Source: QHCF01 sp003244275 (GTDB taxonomy: Bacteria > Actinomycetota > Acidimicrobiia > Acidimicrobiales > QHCF01). From it: a DNA stretch of 64,000 bases. A model generated the notes under the pieces. The model was not told the origin of the DNA. It worked only from the letters and a program-made list of their open reading frames with translations, and made no database searches. The stretch's first letter is position 1, and each line of letters starts with the position of its first letter. Positions 1-7,037 of the stretch are shown piece by piece. The position numbers and the translations under genes were made by a program. Location: the NCBI GenBank assembly GCA_036806345.1, contig DAIROT010000004.1, forward strand, positions 12,329 through 76,328. Reading direction: 5' to 3'.

Positions 1-132
1 GGCCAGCACCTCGTTCAACACGGCAATGACCCGCTCCCGGTCGGCACCGTAGGCCGAGGTGATCGGGCCCTGGTCGATGTGCTCGCGGGCGTTGCGTCGG
101 AGAGTTTGCACGTCCGTGAGGAAGTCGCTCAT
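1..132 (-). CDS. Ferritin-like/bacterioferritin family protein, N-terminal fragment
   Basis: Only the first 44 residues lie in the window; the gene runs off the left edge. The start is the ATG whose complement lies at 130-132, giving MSDFLTDVQTLRRNAREHID and later GADRERVIAVLNEVLA. This resembles the N-terminus of actinobacterial ferritin-like (bacterioferritin/Dps-type) iron storage or DNA-protection proteins, where a first helix precedes the iron-binding four-helix bundle. None of the iron ligands can be seen here, so the family call is by N-terminal resemblance only. Confidence 0.5.
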   Translation of the reverse strand, partial: MSDFLTDVQTLRRNAREHIDQGPITSAYGADRERVIAVLNEVLA

Positions 133-236
133 GCTCGGAGCCTAACGGGAGCTGGGTCACGGACCACCTTCCCTCTTTGTGGGCATCAATTGGACGATGA
201 CGTTGCCGCCGCTGTCGAGCCGAGGAGGTCTCGCCC

Positions 237-2390
237 TCAGGTGCCGCGGCCGCTCCGGCCGCTGGGGCGCCTTGACACCAGCCGAGGACCCGTTCCGACC
301 GGAGGACGCTTGGTCGGTGGGATCGCTGTGCCCCGCCCGGCGGGTGTCCGGCTCGAACCCGCACCGGCCGATCCCGCCCCGGCCGATCCCGCCCCGGCCG
401 ATCCCGCCCCGGCCGATCCCGCCCCGGCCGCCTGCCTGGTCGCCGTACCGGGGGCCTTGCGGGGGCGCGCCCCGGTCGCCTTTGATGTCCCGGCTGCACT
501 GGCCTTGGTGGCCCGAGACTTGACTGACGCGGTAGTCCTGGAACCGCTTGGCTTGGTCGCTCGCGGCGCCCTCGCCTTGGCCGGCTTGGCCCTGGCCTCC
601 TCCTGCGCCCTGACGGGACCGGCGGAGGCTCCGTTGGCTGAGCCGACGATGGTATTGATCCGCTTGAGAACTGTTGTCCTCGCCGCCCCCGCCTGTTCCC
701 GACTGCGTACGACCTCGAGCTCTTCGGGATCGAGCTGGCGAAGCAGAGGCAGAATCTCGGCGACCCGCAGATCGTCGTAGTCGGCAATGGGGAACATGTC
801 GTCGTCCGCGTAGGCCTCGGGACTGGCATCGAACTCAGGGGTGGACATCCCGGAGAGCATCGGCTCGGTGGCCCGTAGCTCATCCAGCCGCCGAAGTATC
901 GTCGATCGTCCCCGGGTGGCCAACTCTCGCTGACGGACCACGTCGTACTCGTCGGGCACCAGCTCCTCCAACAACGGCATTATCTCTGACACCATCAGCT
1001 CGTCGTAGTCGGCGATCGGGAAGACGGCGTCGGGGTCGGCATTGGCATACGGCGTCGATGCCCCTTGCGACCATGCCTCCTCCTCGGCGGGCCAAGGTGC
1101 CTCCTCCTCGGCGGACCTGCGCCTCGAGCCGAAGAACGACCTCCGTACGGGTACCGGCTCGGCCTGCGCCGCCGGTTGCGGTTGCGGCTCCGACTCGAGC
1201 TCCTGCTCGGCTACATCGCTGTCCTCCCACGCGGGTTCCATCGGCTGGGAGATCGCCGGAGGTATGAAGATCCGACCACGCCGGGAGCCCACTGCCGGGA
1301 CGACCCCCTCCTGGTCGGCGGTCTCAACCTGGTCGACCTCGTTGCCCCCCCCAGCCTCATCGGCCGCCTTGGCCTGGTCGGTCGAGTCACGCTGGTCGGC
1401 CATATCAGCTCGGGACGGGACCGCGGTTCTGCGCCTCGATCCCAACAGCGACCGGCGCACCGGCTCGCGCATCGATTCCTGCCCCGGTCCGGTCTCGACC
1501 ACCGACTCCGCCTCTACCGCCAGCTCGGCCTCCAATACCGGCTCGGACTCAGGTCCGCTGATGCTGGGTCGGGCTGAGGTTTCCTCGGCGACGGCCCCGC
1601 GCCTTGATCCCAACAGCGACCTTCGCACCGGCACCGTCACCGGCTCCGGCAGTGGCTCAGACTCCGCGTCGGCCTGGTCGGCCTCGGCTGAGATCTCCTC
1701 GGCAACCGTCCTGCGCCTCGATCCCAGCAGGGACCGGCGTGCTGGCACCGGCTCCGGCAGTGGCTCGGACTCCGCGCCGGCCTGCGCCGGCTCGGGCGGC
1801 ATCTCCTCGGCCGCGGCCCTCCGCCTCGATCCCAACCGCGACCGGCGCTCCGGCACCGGCTCCGGCAGTGGCTCGAGCTCCGCAGCGGCCGGGCCCGACT
1901 CGGGCCCCCCCTGGTCTGGCGCCCCTCTGCGCCCAGACGCTAGGTACGACCGCCGCACTGGCACCACCGCCGGCAGCGGTTCCAGCTCGCTCTGCGGTGC
2001 CGCCTCTGGGACATCGGGCTCGTCGATCTCGGCGCCCGCCCCGGGCCGCGCCTTGCGTCCGGCGCCACGAAGGACCCTGGGGGTCCTGCGGCCGGCGGGC
2101 GGGCGGACGGCCTCTACCAACTGGGTGGGCCGATTGTCCTCGACCATGTCGGCCTCGGCCACGGTGTCGGTCTCCGACCCTGCCGTCTCTCGACGTCGCC
2201 GTCCCACGGATGGGGCCGTCGCCCCCCGGTCCCGGACCCGATTGAGGGCGGTAAACACGACCAGCAGGACCACACAAATCGCGCTGGCCCCGATAGAGAC
2301 GTAGTCCAGTGCCAGCGAGCGCTCGACGAATCCAACCACCAGGGTGGCGGCGGCAGCCAACAACAGCCCAATAGTCAGAATCAGCAACAA
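237..2390 (-). CDS. Repeat-rich membrane protein with paired FPIADYD domains, function unknown
   Basis: I do not recognise a named function. The 717-residue protein opens with two hydrophobic segments (about residues 1-21 and 30-50), so it is probably anchored in the membrane. A long acidic, proline-rich middle part carries six copies of an RRSxLGSRR-like motif separated by EPLPEPVP-type linkers. Two copies of a domain of about 45 residues follow, starting FPIADYD near residues 455 and 532 and continuing with EI-PLL, a P-E-Y/L-VV-R core and a T-IL-R end. The C-terminus is Ala/Lys/Thr-rich, histone H1-like, with GAGSA repeats. The start is a TTG; no better start exists in frame. Its composition suggests a scaffold or nucleoid/membrane linker, but that is inference. 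Confidence 0.6.
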   Translation of the reverse strand: MLLILTIGLLLAAAATLVVGFVERSLALDYVSIGASAICVVLLVVFTALNRVRDRGATAPSVGRRRRETAGSETDTVAEADMVEDNRPTQLVEAVRPPAGRRTPRVLRGAGRKARPGAGAEIDEPDVPEAAPQSELEPLPAVVPVRRSYLASGRRGAPDQGGPESGPAAAELEPLPEPVPERRSRLGSRRRAAAEEMPPEPAQAGAESEPLPEPVPARRSLLGSRRRTVAEEISAEADQADAESEPLPEPVTVPVRRSLLGSRRGAVAEETSARPSISGPESEPVLEAELAVEAESVVETGPGQESMREPVRRSLLGSRRRTAVPSRADMADQRDSTDQAKAADEAGGGNEVDQVETADQEGVVPAVGSRRGRIFIPPAISQPMEPAWEDSDVAEQELESEPQPQPAAQAEPVPVRRSFFGSRRRSAEEEAPWPAEEEAWSQGASTPYANADPDAVFPIADYDELMVSEIMPLLEELVPDEYDVVRQRELATRGRSTILRRLDELRATEPMLSGMSTPEFDASPEAYADDDMFPIADYDDLRVAEILPLLRQLDPEELEVVRSREQAGAARTTVLKRINTIVGSANGASAGPVRAQEEARAKPAKARAPRATKPSGSRTTASVKSRATKASAAGTSKATGARPRKAPGTATRQAAGAGSAGAGSAGAGSAGAGSAGAGSSRTPAGRGTAIPPTKRPPVGTGPRLVSRRPSGRSGRGT
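364..432. repeat. 15-bp in-frame tandem repeat, four copies plus a partial
   Basis: The unit CCGGCCGATCCCGCC is repeated head to tail four times from 364 to 423, followed by a partial copy. On the minus strand it encodes the GAGSA repeats near the C-terminus of the large membrane protein. The period is a multiple of three, so copy-number change would not break the frame. Confidence 0.9.
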
Positions 2391-2520
2391 GAAAATCCAC
2401 CACTTCCGCGAGACACCGCGCCCCCTGTCACCATAGTCGTGTCAGGCAGGACAGCCAGCGGGAACACGTCGCAGCGGCACCAGTGGCCGGCCTAGTGAAC
2501 TGGCCGCGACAGGTGGGTGC

Positions 2521-3204
2521 TCAGATGGAGCTTGACCGGTCCGCATCGGGGCGTTGGGCCGGAGCCGTACCGGGAGGGGCCGGGCGCGAGTTCGGGTGAC
2601 GCATGTCGGGCCGCGGCGACAATGAGGGCAGGTTCTCCTCGACCCAGCGCAGGGCCTCGGCAAAGCCGGACTGCACCCGCGTCCTCTCAGCTACCAGGTA
2701 ACGCTGGAGGTTGTCCACGTCTTCCTGGAGCGCCGCCCGGGTCCCGACCAGGCGGTCTATGTCGGAGCGCATCTCAGTCGTTGCCTCCTCGGTCATCCTG
2801 CGAACGTGCTCCTCGGCCTGGGCCACCATGGCCCCGGCGTCAGCCCGTGCCCGGTTCATGGCCTCAGTTGCCTGTTGGTGAGCCTCACTGACCGCCAGGT
2901 CGGCTGTGCGTTGCGCCAGCAGCAGCGTCCGGGTGATGGAATGATCGTCTACCTCGGGCTCGACTGGGCGAGGAGGCGGCTGGAAGCGTGTATCGGAGAG
3001 GCGCGACTGGGCCTGGGACAGCTCGGTCTCGGCCTGGGCCGCCCGGGCGGCCGTCTCCCTTACCCGGTCCTGCAGCAGCTCGATACCGGCGGCCACTCGC
3101 TCGAGGAACTCGTCGACGTCGTCCTTGTTGTAGCCGCGCAGCTCGAGTCGGAACTCGATGTCCCGAAGAGTCGCCGAAGATACCTCCATAGCCATGACGC
3201 TCAT
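2521..3204 (-). CDS. divIVA: DivIVA/Wag31-type coiled-coil polar growth protein
   Basis: DivIVA proteins sense negative membrane curvature and organise polar or septal growth in actinobacteria. The N-terminal DivIVA domain is clear: DIEFRLELRGYNKDDVDEFL with a following predicted coiled coil (AAGIELLQDRVRETAARAAQ), then a second helical stretch rich in Glu, Arg and Ala (EEHVRRMTEEATTEMR) and a proline-rich tail. The ATG start gives MSVMAMEVSSATLRDIEF and has GGAG nine bases upstream; the longer reading frame would translate a dispersed DNA repeat and is rejected. It is the last gene of the ftsZ-pgeF-yggS-sepF-yggT-divIVA group, the usual actinobacterial position. Length about 227 residues. 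Confidence 0.9.
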   Translation of the reverse strand: MSVMAMEVSSATLRDIEFRLELRGYNKDDVDEFLERVAAGIELLQDRVRETAARAAQAETELSQAQSRLSDTRFQPPPRPVEPEVDDHSITRTLLLAQRTADLAVSEAHQQATEAMNRARADAGAMVAQAEEHVRRMTEEATTEMRSDIDRLVGTRAALQEDVDNLQRYLVAERTRVQSGFAEALRWVEENLPSLSPRPDMRHPNSRPAPPGTAPAQRPDADRSSSI

Positions 3205-3213
3205 CCTATCTCC

Positions 3214-3270
3214 ACACTGCTCCGCAGGGGCAAAGGCGCTTCGCAACACTGCTCCGCAGAGGCAATTGCG
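3214..3270. repeat. RBS-bearing dispersed repeat, two tandem copies
   Basis: Two copies of ACACTGCTCCGCAGGGGCAA (second with GAGGCAA) lie at 3214-3245 and 3246-3270, filling most of the gap between yggT and divIVA. On the coding (minus) strand the unit reads TTGCCCCTGCGGAGCAGTG and contains GGAG. Related copies lie at 3546-3578 and 26326-26347. In this gap an extra GGAG directly downstream of the repeat is closest to the divIVA start. Confidence 0.85.
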
Positions 3271-3281
3271 TAAAACTCATC

Positions 3282-3545
3282 TCAGCGGGCGAACAGGGGG
3301 ATGAGCACCACCTGGATAACGATCAGGACGATCAGAGGGGACAGGTCGAGGCCGACGCCGCCAACTCCGATGGGAGGCAGGATCCTGCGTAGTGGAGCCA
3401 ACACCGGCTCGGTGAGCTTGTTGAGGAGCTGCGCCACCCTGGAAAGCGCCGAGCCTGGCGTCGTCGGAAAATAGCTCAGGATGATCCGGGCGAAGATGAT
3501 GACGACATAGGCCTCCAGCACATAGCGAATGATGTTCGAGATCAA
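3282..3545 (-). CDS. YggT family membrane protein
   Basis: An 87-residue protein with two hydrophobic segments: NIIRYVLEAYVVIIFARIIL at the N-terminus and LIVLIVIQVVLIPLF at the C-terminus, separated by the YggT signature around LTEPVLAPLRRILPPIGVGG. YggT proteins sit in the cytoplasmic membrane beside sepF and divIVA in actinobacteria and are thought to act with division or wall growth; the molecular role is unknown. The chosen TTG start at 3545 is preceded by GGAG that belongs to the dispersed repeat at 3546-3578; the longer open frame reads through that repeat and sepF and is not credible. Confidence 0.85.
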   Translation of the reverse strand: MISNIIRYVLEAYVVIIFARIILSYFPTTPGSALSRVAQLLNKLTEPVLAPLRRILPPIGVGGVGLDLSPLIVLIVIQVVLIPLFAR

Positions 3546-3578
3546 GACACTGCTCCGCAGGGGCAAAGGCGCTTCGCA
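3546..3578. repeat. RBS-bearing dispersed repeat between sepF and yggT
   Basis: The sequence ACACTGCTCCGCAGGGGCAA followed by AGGCGCTTCGCA occupies essentially the whole spacer between the sepF stop (3580-3582) and the yggT start (3545). It is identical over 32 bases to the copy at 3214-3245. On the minus strand GGAG falls about eight bases before the yggT TTG, so the repeat supplies the ribosome-binding site. Confidence 0.85.
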
Positions 3579-3579
3579 C

Positions 3580-4137
3580 TCAAGGTCGGTAAAGGCCCCG
3601 TTCCTGGAGGCGTTGACGCTCCTCAGGCGACACCTCGACGTTGGTTGGCGTGAGGAGGAACACGTCCTCGGCCACCTTGTCCATGGCGCCGCCCAGGGCA
3701 TAGGCAACTCCGCTGCAGAAGTCGATCATTCGCCGGGCCAGGTCCCTGTCCGCCACCTGGAGGTTGACGATCACCGGCTGCTCGATCTTGAGGCGATCCC
3801 CGATCTCCTGGGCATCGCCAAACCGCTCGGGTGCGACCACATGAACCCGGGCGCCGCGAGTCGGCACGATCTGGCGCACCACCGCTCCCCGTGTCGTCAT
3901 CACCCCGGTAGCCGGTTGATCTTCGCGAGGAAGGGCCCGGATGGGAGTCATGGTCTGCTCCTCCACCGGAGCCGGGAATCCCTGCACCGATCCGCCCGGG
4001 GCCGGCCCGAACGAACGCGCCGCGCCGCGCCCTGCCACCGGCGGCGCGGGCTCTTCGTAGTGCTGGTAGTCGTCATATTCTTCGTCGTTCATGTCGAGGC
4101 CAAGGTAGACCATCGCTCGACGAATGAAAGATGCCAT
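3580..4137 (-). CDS. sepF: Cell division protein SepF
   Basis: SepF links FtsZ to the membrane and is essential in many actinobacteria that lack FtsA. The N-terminus MASFIRRAMVYLGLDMNDEEYDD is the amphipathic membrane-binding helix followed by the usual acidic linker. The C-terminal SepF core (from about residue 95) contains RVHVVAPERFGDAQEIGDRL and QPVIVNLQVADRDLARRMID, then FCSGVAYALGGAMDKVAEDV and FLLTPTNVEVS, all typical of the family. It lies between yggS and yggT in the conserved order. At 185 residues it is of normal length. The ATG is supported by the family N-terminus. Confidence 0.93.
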   Translation of the reverse strand: MASFIRRAMVYLGLDMNDEEYDDYQHYEEPAPPVAGRGAARSFGPAPGGSVQGFPAPVEEQTMTPIRALPREDQPATGVMTTRGAVVRQIVPTRGARVHVVAPERFGDAQEIGDRLKIEQPVIVNLQVADRDLARRMIDFCSGVAYALGGAMDKVAEDVFLLTPTNVEVSPEERQRLQERGLYRP

Positions 4138-4158
4138 CGTCCCCTCCTTGGGGCCAGC

Positions 4159-4875
4159 CTATTGTCCCAGCGTCAGGCGGGGCGGACGATCACCGAAAAG
4201 AGCCCTGCCGACACGTACCATCGTGGCACCTTCTTGGACCGCCACCTCCAGGTCATCGGTCATACCCATGGAAAGCTCGGGTAGTCCCAGCCGCCGAGCG
4301 ATGCCGGCCACGGCGCGGTATCCGGGCCGTGCCCCCTCTGGCTCGCCCCGCCGGCCCACGATCATCAGGCCCCGCACCTCCAAGCCGAGCTGGCGGAGGT
4401 GGCCCACCAACCCCGGTGCCGCCTGCTCAGAACAGCCGTTGCGTCCGGCACTCGATCCCTCTGGGTCGATCTGCACCAAGACGGCGGCTCCGGGAGCCCA
4501 CCGAGCGATAGCAGTACCCTCCTCAGGGCGAGCCACCGACTGCCAGAGGTGGACATGGGGGGCCAGGGAGCGCACCTTGTTGCGTTGGATGGCGCCGAGA
4601 AAGTGCCAGCGAACGCCGGGAGTGTCCTGCGCCTTGACGTCCGGAGCGTCGGCGGTGCAGGCCTTGCCGGCCAGCTCGGTCGCGTAGTTCTCGCCCAGGT
4701 CCATCAATCCAGCCGCCACCGCCTCGCACACCACCGCCTGACCGAAGCCCTTGGTCACCGCCACCACCTTGACCGCCTCGGGGGACGATCCGGCAGTGGC
4801 AATGCGCCTTCCCACCTCGGCCAGGCGCTCTCCCAGGCCAGCCGGTGCACCGTTTGCCGGCTCGCGTCGCGTCAC
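4159..4875 (-). CDS. YggS/PLPBP family pyridoxal phosphate homeostasis protein
   Basis: A single-domain fold-III PLP-binding protein of 238 residues; family members bind PLP without known catalysis and influence PLP and amino acid balance. The PLP lysine is in VVAVTKGF (about residue 42). Other family marks are GENYATEL (replacing the usual GENYVQE), WHFLGAIQRNKVR and the phosphate-binding SMGMTDDLEVAVQEGATMVRVG, GRALFGDRP. The GTG start overlaps the pgeF stop in GTGA, indicating coupled translation. Position between pgeF and sepF is the standard one in Gram-positives. Confidence 0.9.
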   Translation of the reverse strand: MTRREPANGAPAGLGERLAEVGRRIATAGSSPEAVKVVAVTKGFGQAVVCEAVAAGLMDLGENYATELAGKACTADAPDVKAQDTPGVRWHFLGAIQRNKVRSLAPHVHLWQSVARPEEGTAIARWAPGAAVLVQIDPEGSSAGRNGCSEQAAPGLVGHLRQLGLEVRGLMIVGRRGEPEGARPGYRAVAGIARRLGLPELSMGMTDDLEVAVQEGATMVRVGRALFGDRPPRLTLGQ

Positions 4876-5570
4876 GCCGTCACCGGTCGCCAGACCACCA
4901 GGGCCTGACGCCCTTGGTCAGCCCGGGCTCGGTGGGAGAAGTAATCCGACGAGCATGCCGTGCACGGGGAATCGGCATGGATCAGCTCGGCGCCGGCCGC
5001 CACGGTGGCAAGTCGCACCATCTCCCCCAAGTCGAGGGCGGCCTCGCCGGACTCGGTCCTGGCCCTCACCGACGACCCGAAGCGCGTGACCACCTGATCC
5101 AGCTCCCGGGACGAGAACTGGTAGCACTCAGGGCCGATGCACGGTCCGAGGGCGGCTCGGATGTCGGTGGCGCCCAGTCCCCGCATGGTCTTGGCCGCGG
5201 CCTGCACCACTCCTTCCATCAGCCCCCGCCAACCGGCATGGACCGCACCCATCACACCCTCGGGGCTGGCCAGGGCGACGGTGGGACAATCGGCGCTGAA
5301 CACGGCCAGGCATCCCAGGCTGTCGCCGCTCACCAGGGCATCGCCCGCCAGGCCCGTGCACTCCCCGGCGTGGCTCACCACCCGCACCTGGTCGCCGTGA
5401 ACTTGGCGCAGCCAGCTCCACGGCCGATCCAGCACGGCCCGACGTCGTTGCGGACTGGGGCCGCCGGTGACGTCAGGGGCCAGATCACCGTCGAGGGTGG
5501 TGGTCCAACGAGCCAGGACGGGCGTTGAGCCCAGGCGGAGCGGGTCACCCCTTGAGGAAGGATGGGACAT
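4872..5570 (-). CDS. pgeF: PgeF/YfiH family polyphenol oxidase-like peptidoglycan editing factor
   Basis: The YfiH family (laccase-domain fold) includes PgeF, which removes misplaced serine from peptidoglycan precursors in E. coli; purine nucleoside activities have also been reported for homologues. Conserved metal and active-site motifs are present: WLRQVHGDQV, FSADCPTVAL, GAVHAGWRGL and GPCIGPECYQF. No ATG, GTG or TTG start exists downstream of the ftsZ stop and before the conserved core, so the ATG at 5570, which overlaps ftsZ by 26 bases, is taken (MSHPSSRGDPLRLGS). The 3' end overlaps yggS by GTGA. Confidence 0.85.
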   Translation of the reverse strand: MSHPSSRGDPLRLGSTPVLARWTTTLDGDLAPDVTGGPSPQRRRAVLDRPWSWLRQVHGDQVRVVSHAGECTGLAGDALVSGDSLGCLAVFSADCPTVALASPEGVMGAVHAGWRGLMEGVVQAAAKTMRGLGATDIRAALGPCIGPECYQFSSRELDQVVTRFGSSVRARTESGEAALDLGEMVRLATVAAGAELIHADSPCTACSSDYFSHRARADQGRQALVVWRPVTA

Positions 5571-6672
5571 CGAACTCGTCGTCGTCCAAGTCGAGGTCAG
5601 GCTCGGCGAAAATATCCTCTCGTGGCGACACGACCTTCGGCCCGGCACGCTCCTCGGGCCTGGCCCGGTCCTCGTCCCAGCGCTCGAAGCCGGCCGCGAT
5701 CACCGTGACCCGGACCTCGTCGCCCATGGCGTCGTCGATGACGCTGCCGAAGATGATGTTGGCGTCGGGATGGCCCACTCCATGGATGATCTCGGCTGCC
5801 TCGTTGACCTCGAACAGCCCGAGGTCGTTGCCGCCCGCGATGTTGAGCAGGATGCCCCTCGCCCCCTCGATGGAGGCCTCCAGCAACGGGCTGGTGATGG
5901 CCCCACGAGCGGCGTTGACCGCCCTGCCCTCCCCCGACGCCGAGCCGATCCCCATGATGGCCGTACCGGCATTGCTCATGATCATCTTGACGTCGGCGAA
6001 GTCGGTGTTGATGAGGCCGGGAGTGGTGATGAGGTCAGTGATCCCCTGCACTCCCTGGAGGAGGATCTCATCGGCCATCTTGAAGGCGTTCATCATCGAC
6101 GTCTTGTCGTTGGACACCGTGAGCAAGCGGTCATTGGGGATGATGATGAGGGTGTCGACCTTCTCCTTCAGGCGCTGGATGCCGGACTCGGCCTGGACGG
6201 CGCGTCGGCGCCCCTCGAACGCGAACGGCCGGGTCACCACGCCGATCGTCAGCGCCCCGAGGCTCTTGGCGATCTCGGCCACCACCGGAGCCCCGCCAGT
6301 GCCCGTTCCACCTCCCTCTCCGGCCGTGATGAACACCATGTCAGCGCCCTTGAGGACCTCGTCGATCTCGTCATTGTGGTCCTCGGCCGCCTGGCGGCCG
6401 ATGTCGGGATCGCTCCCGGCGCCCAGCCCTCGGGTCAGCTGGCGACCGATGTCGAGCTTGACATCGGCGTCGCTCATCAACAGGGCCTGGGCATCAGTGT
6501 TCACCGCAATGAACTCGACGCCCTTTAGGCCTGCGTCGATCATCCGATTGACGGCGTTTACTCCTCCGCCTCCGATGCCGACTACCTTGATTACCGCTAT
6601 GTAGTTTTGCGATGCGACCGGCATGGGCCTGTGTGCCGCCTTCCGTTGTCCACCAGTGGGGGCTATCGCCAT
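5545..6672 (-). CDS. ftsZ: Cell division GTPase FtsZ
   Basis: The bacterial tubulin that forms the Z ring. The N-terminal GTP-binding domain starts at IKVVGIGGGGVNAVNRMI, has the tubulin signature GGGTGTGGAPVVAEIAKSL and the catalytic T7 loop NTDFADVKMIM. A short variable linker (ARPEERAGPKVVSPRED) leads to the conserved C-terminal peptide DDDEFDVPSFLKG, which in relatives binds SepF or FtsW. Length 375 residues is normal. The ATG at 6672 has GGAGG seven bases upstream; a second ATG at 6624 is possible but has a poorer site. A separate promoter lies upstream, so ftsZ need not rely on the dcw transcript. Confidence 0.97.
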   Translation of the reverse strand: MAIAPTGGQRKAAHRPMPVASQNYIAVIKVVGIGGGGVNAVNRMIDAGLKGVEFIAVNTDAQALLMSDADVKLDIGRQLTRGLGAGSDPDIGRQAAEDHNDEIDEVLKGADMVFITAGEGGGTGTGGAPVVAEIAKSLGALTIGVVTRPFAFEGRRRAVQAESGIQRLKEKVDTLIIIPNDRLLTVSNDKTSMMNAFKMADEILLQGVQGITDLITTPGLINTDFADVKMIMSNAGTAIMGIGSASGEGRAVNAARGAITSPLLEASIEGARGILLNIAGGNDLGLFEVNEAAEIIHGVGHPDANIIFGSVIDDAMGDEVRVTVIAAGFERWDEDRARPEERAGPKVVSPREDIFAEPDLDLDDDEFDVPSFLKG

Positions 6673-6726
6673 CCCTCACCCTCCACTAAAGGTTGTGAGT
6701 TATGTCAACCTCTCGGTTCGCTTCAA

Positions 6727-6755
6727 ACTATAGAAGGGGATTCACCATCGGTCAA
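6727..6755 (-). promoter_or_regulatory. ftsZ promoter, TTGACC-17-TATAGT
   Basis: On the minus strand a -35 box TTGACC (6750-6755) is followed after exactly 17 bases by a -10 box TATAGT (6727-6732). Both differ from the sigma-70 consensus by one base. Transcription would begin near 6720, leaving a leader of about 48 bases with a GGAGG site before the ftsZ ATG. Confidence 0.75.
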
Positions 6756-6844
6756 GGGCAGATTTCCCGGTCCAGATTGCGGTGGCTGAGTCTCCGACCT
6801 CCGCCGATCCGCCGTCCCAGTCGATCCGCAGCCGCGGGCCCCCT

Positions 6845-6988
6845 TCAATTGTCGGCAACACGGTGGTGAACCTCACTCGCAGACTTGTCGATCCCGAGCC
6901 GTCGGCGCTCCTCGACAATGGACTCTGAGGCTTCGATCAGGACAGCACGCACCCGAGTCAGTTTCTCACAGAGATCCGCATCCGTCAC
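6845..6988 (-). CDS. Possible 47-residue protein in the ftsQ-ftsZ spacer
   Basis: The 365-base spacer between ftsQ and ftsZ holds an open frame from GTG 6988 to TGA 6845, starting MTDADLCEKLTRVRAVLIEA and continuing with ESIVEERRRLGIDKSA. It is charged, probably helical, and uses Glu, Arg, Leu and Val as a real gene would. A second frame of 44 residues (GTG 6876 to TGA 6742, with PRLRIDWDGGSAEVG) overlaps its end. I know no homologue, and no clear ribosome-binding site was seen, so both are tentative. The ftsZ promoter overlaps the 3' end of the second frame. Confidence 0.3.
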   Translation of the reverse strand: MTDADLCEKLTRVRAVLIEASESIVEERRRLGIDKSASEVHHRVADN

Positions 6989-7037
6989 AGGCCGTCGCGA
7001 GCTTGACCTTGTCAATGGTAAGCGGTGTTGTCAACCG

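Noticed and set aside
364..432. CRISPR-like regular repeat
   Set aside because: Units are contiguous without spacers and encode a peptide repeat.
1042..2304. 420-codon plus-strand open frame opposite the repeat-rich membrane protein
   Set aside because: Low-complexity Ser/Gly/Asp translation mirroring the repeats; the minus frame has membrane helices and repeated domains.
3205..3249. N-terminal extension of divIVA (SAFAPAEQC)
   Set aside because: It translates the dispersed DNA repeat; the ATG at 3204 has a ribosome-binding site and the family N-terminus.
5467..6604. Two long plus-strand frames opposite ftsZ
   Set aside because: ftsZ is certain, and the frames have no start signals or motifs.
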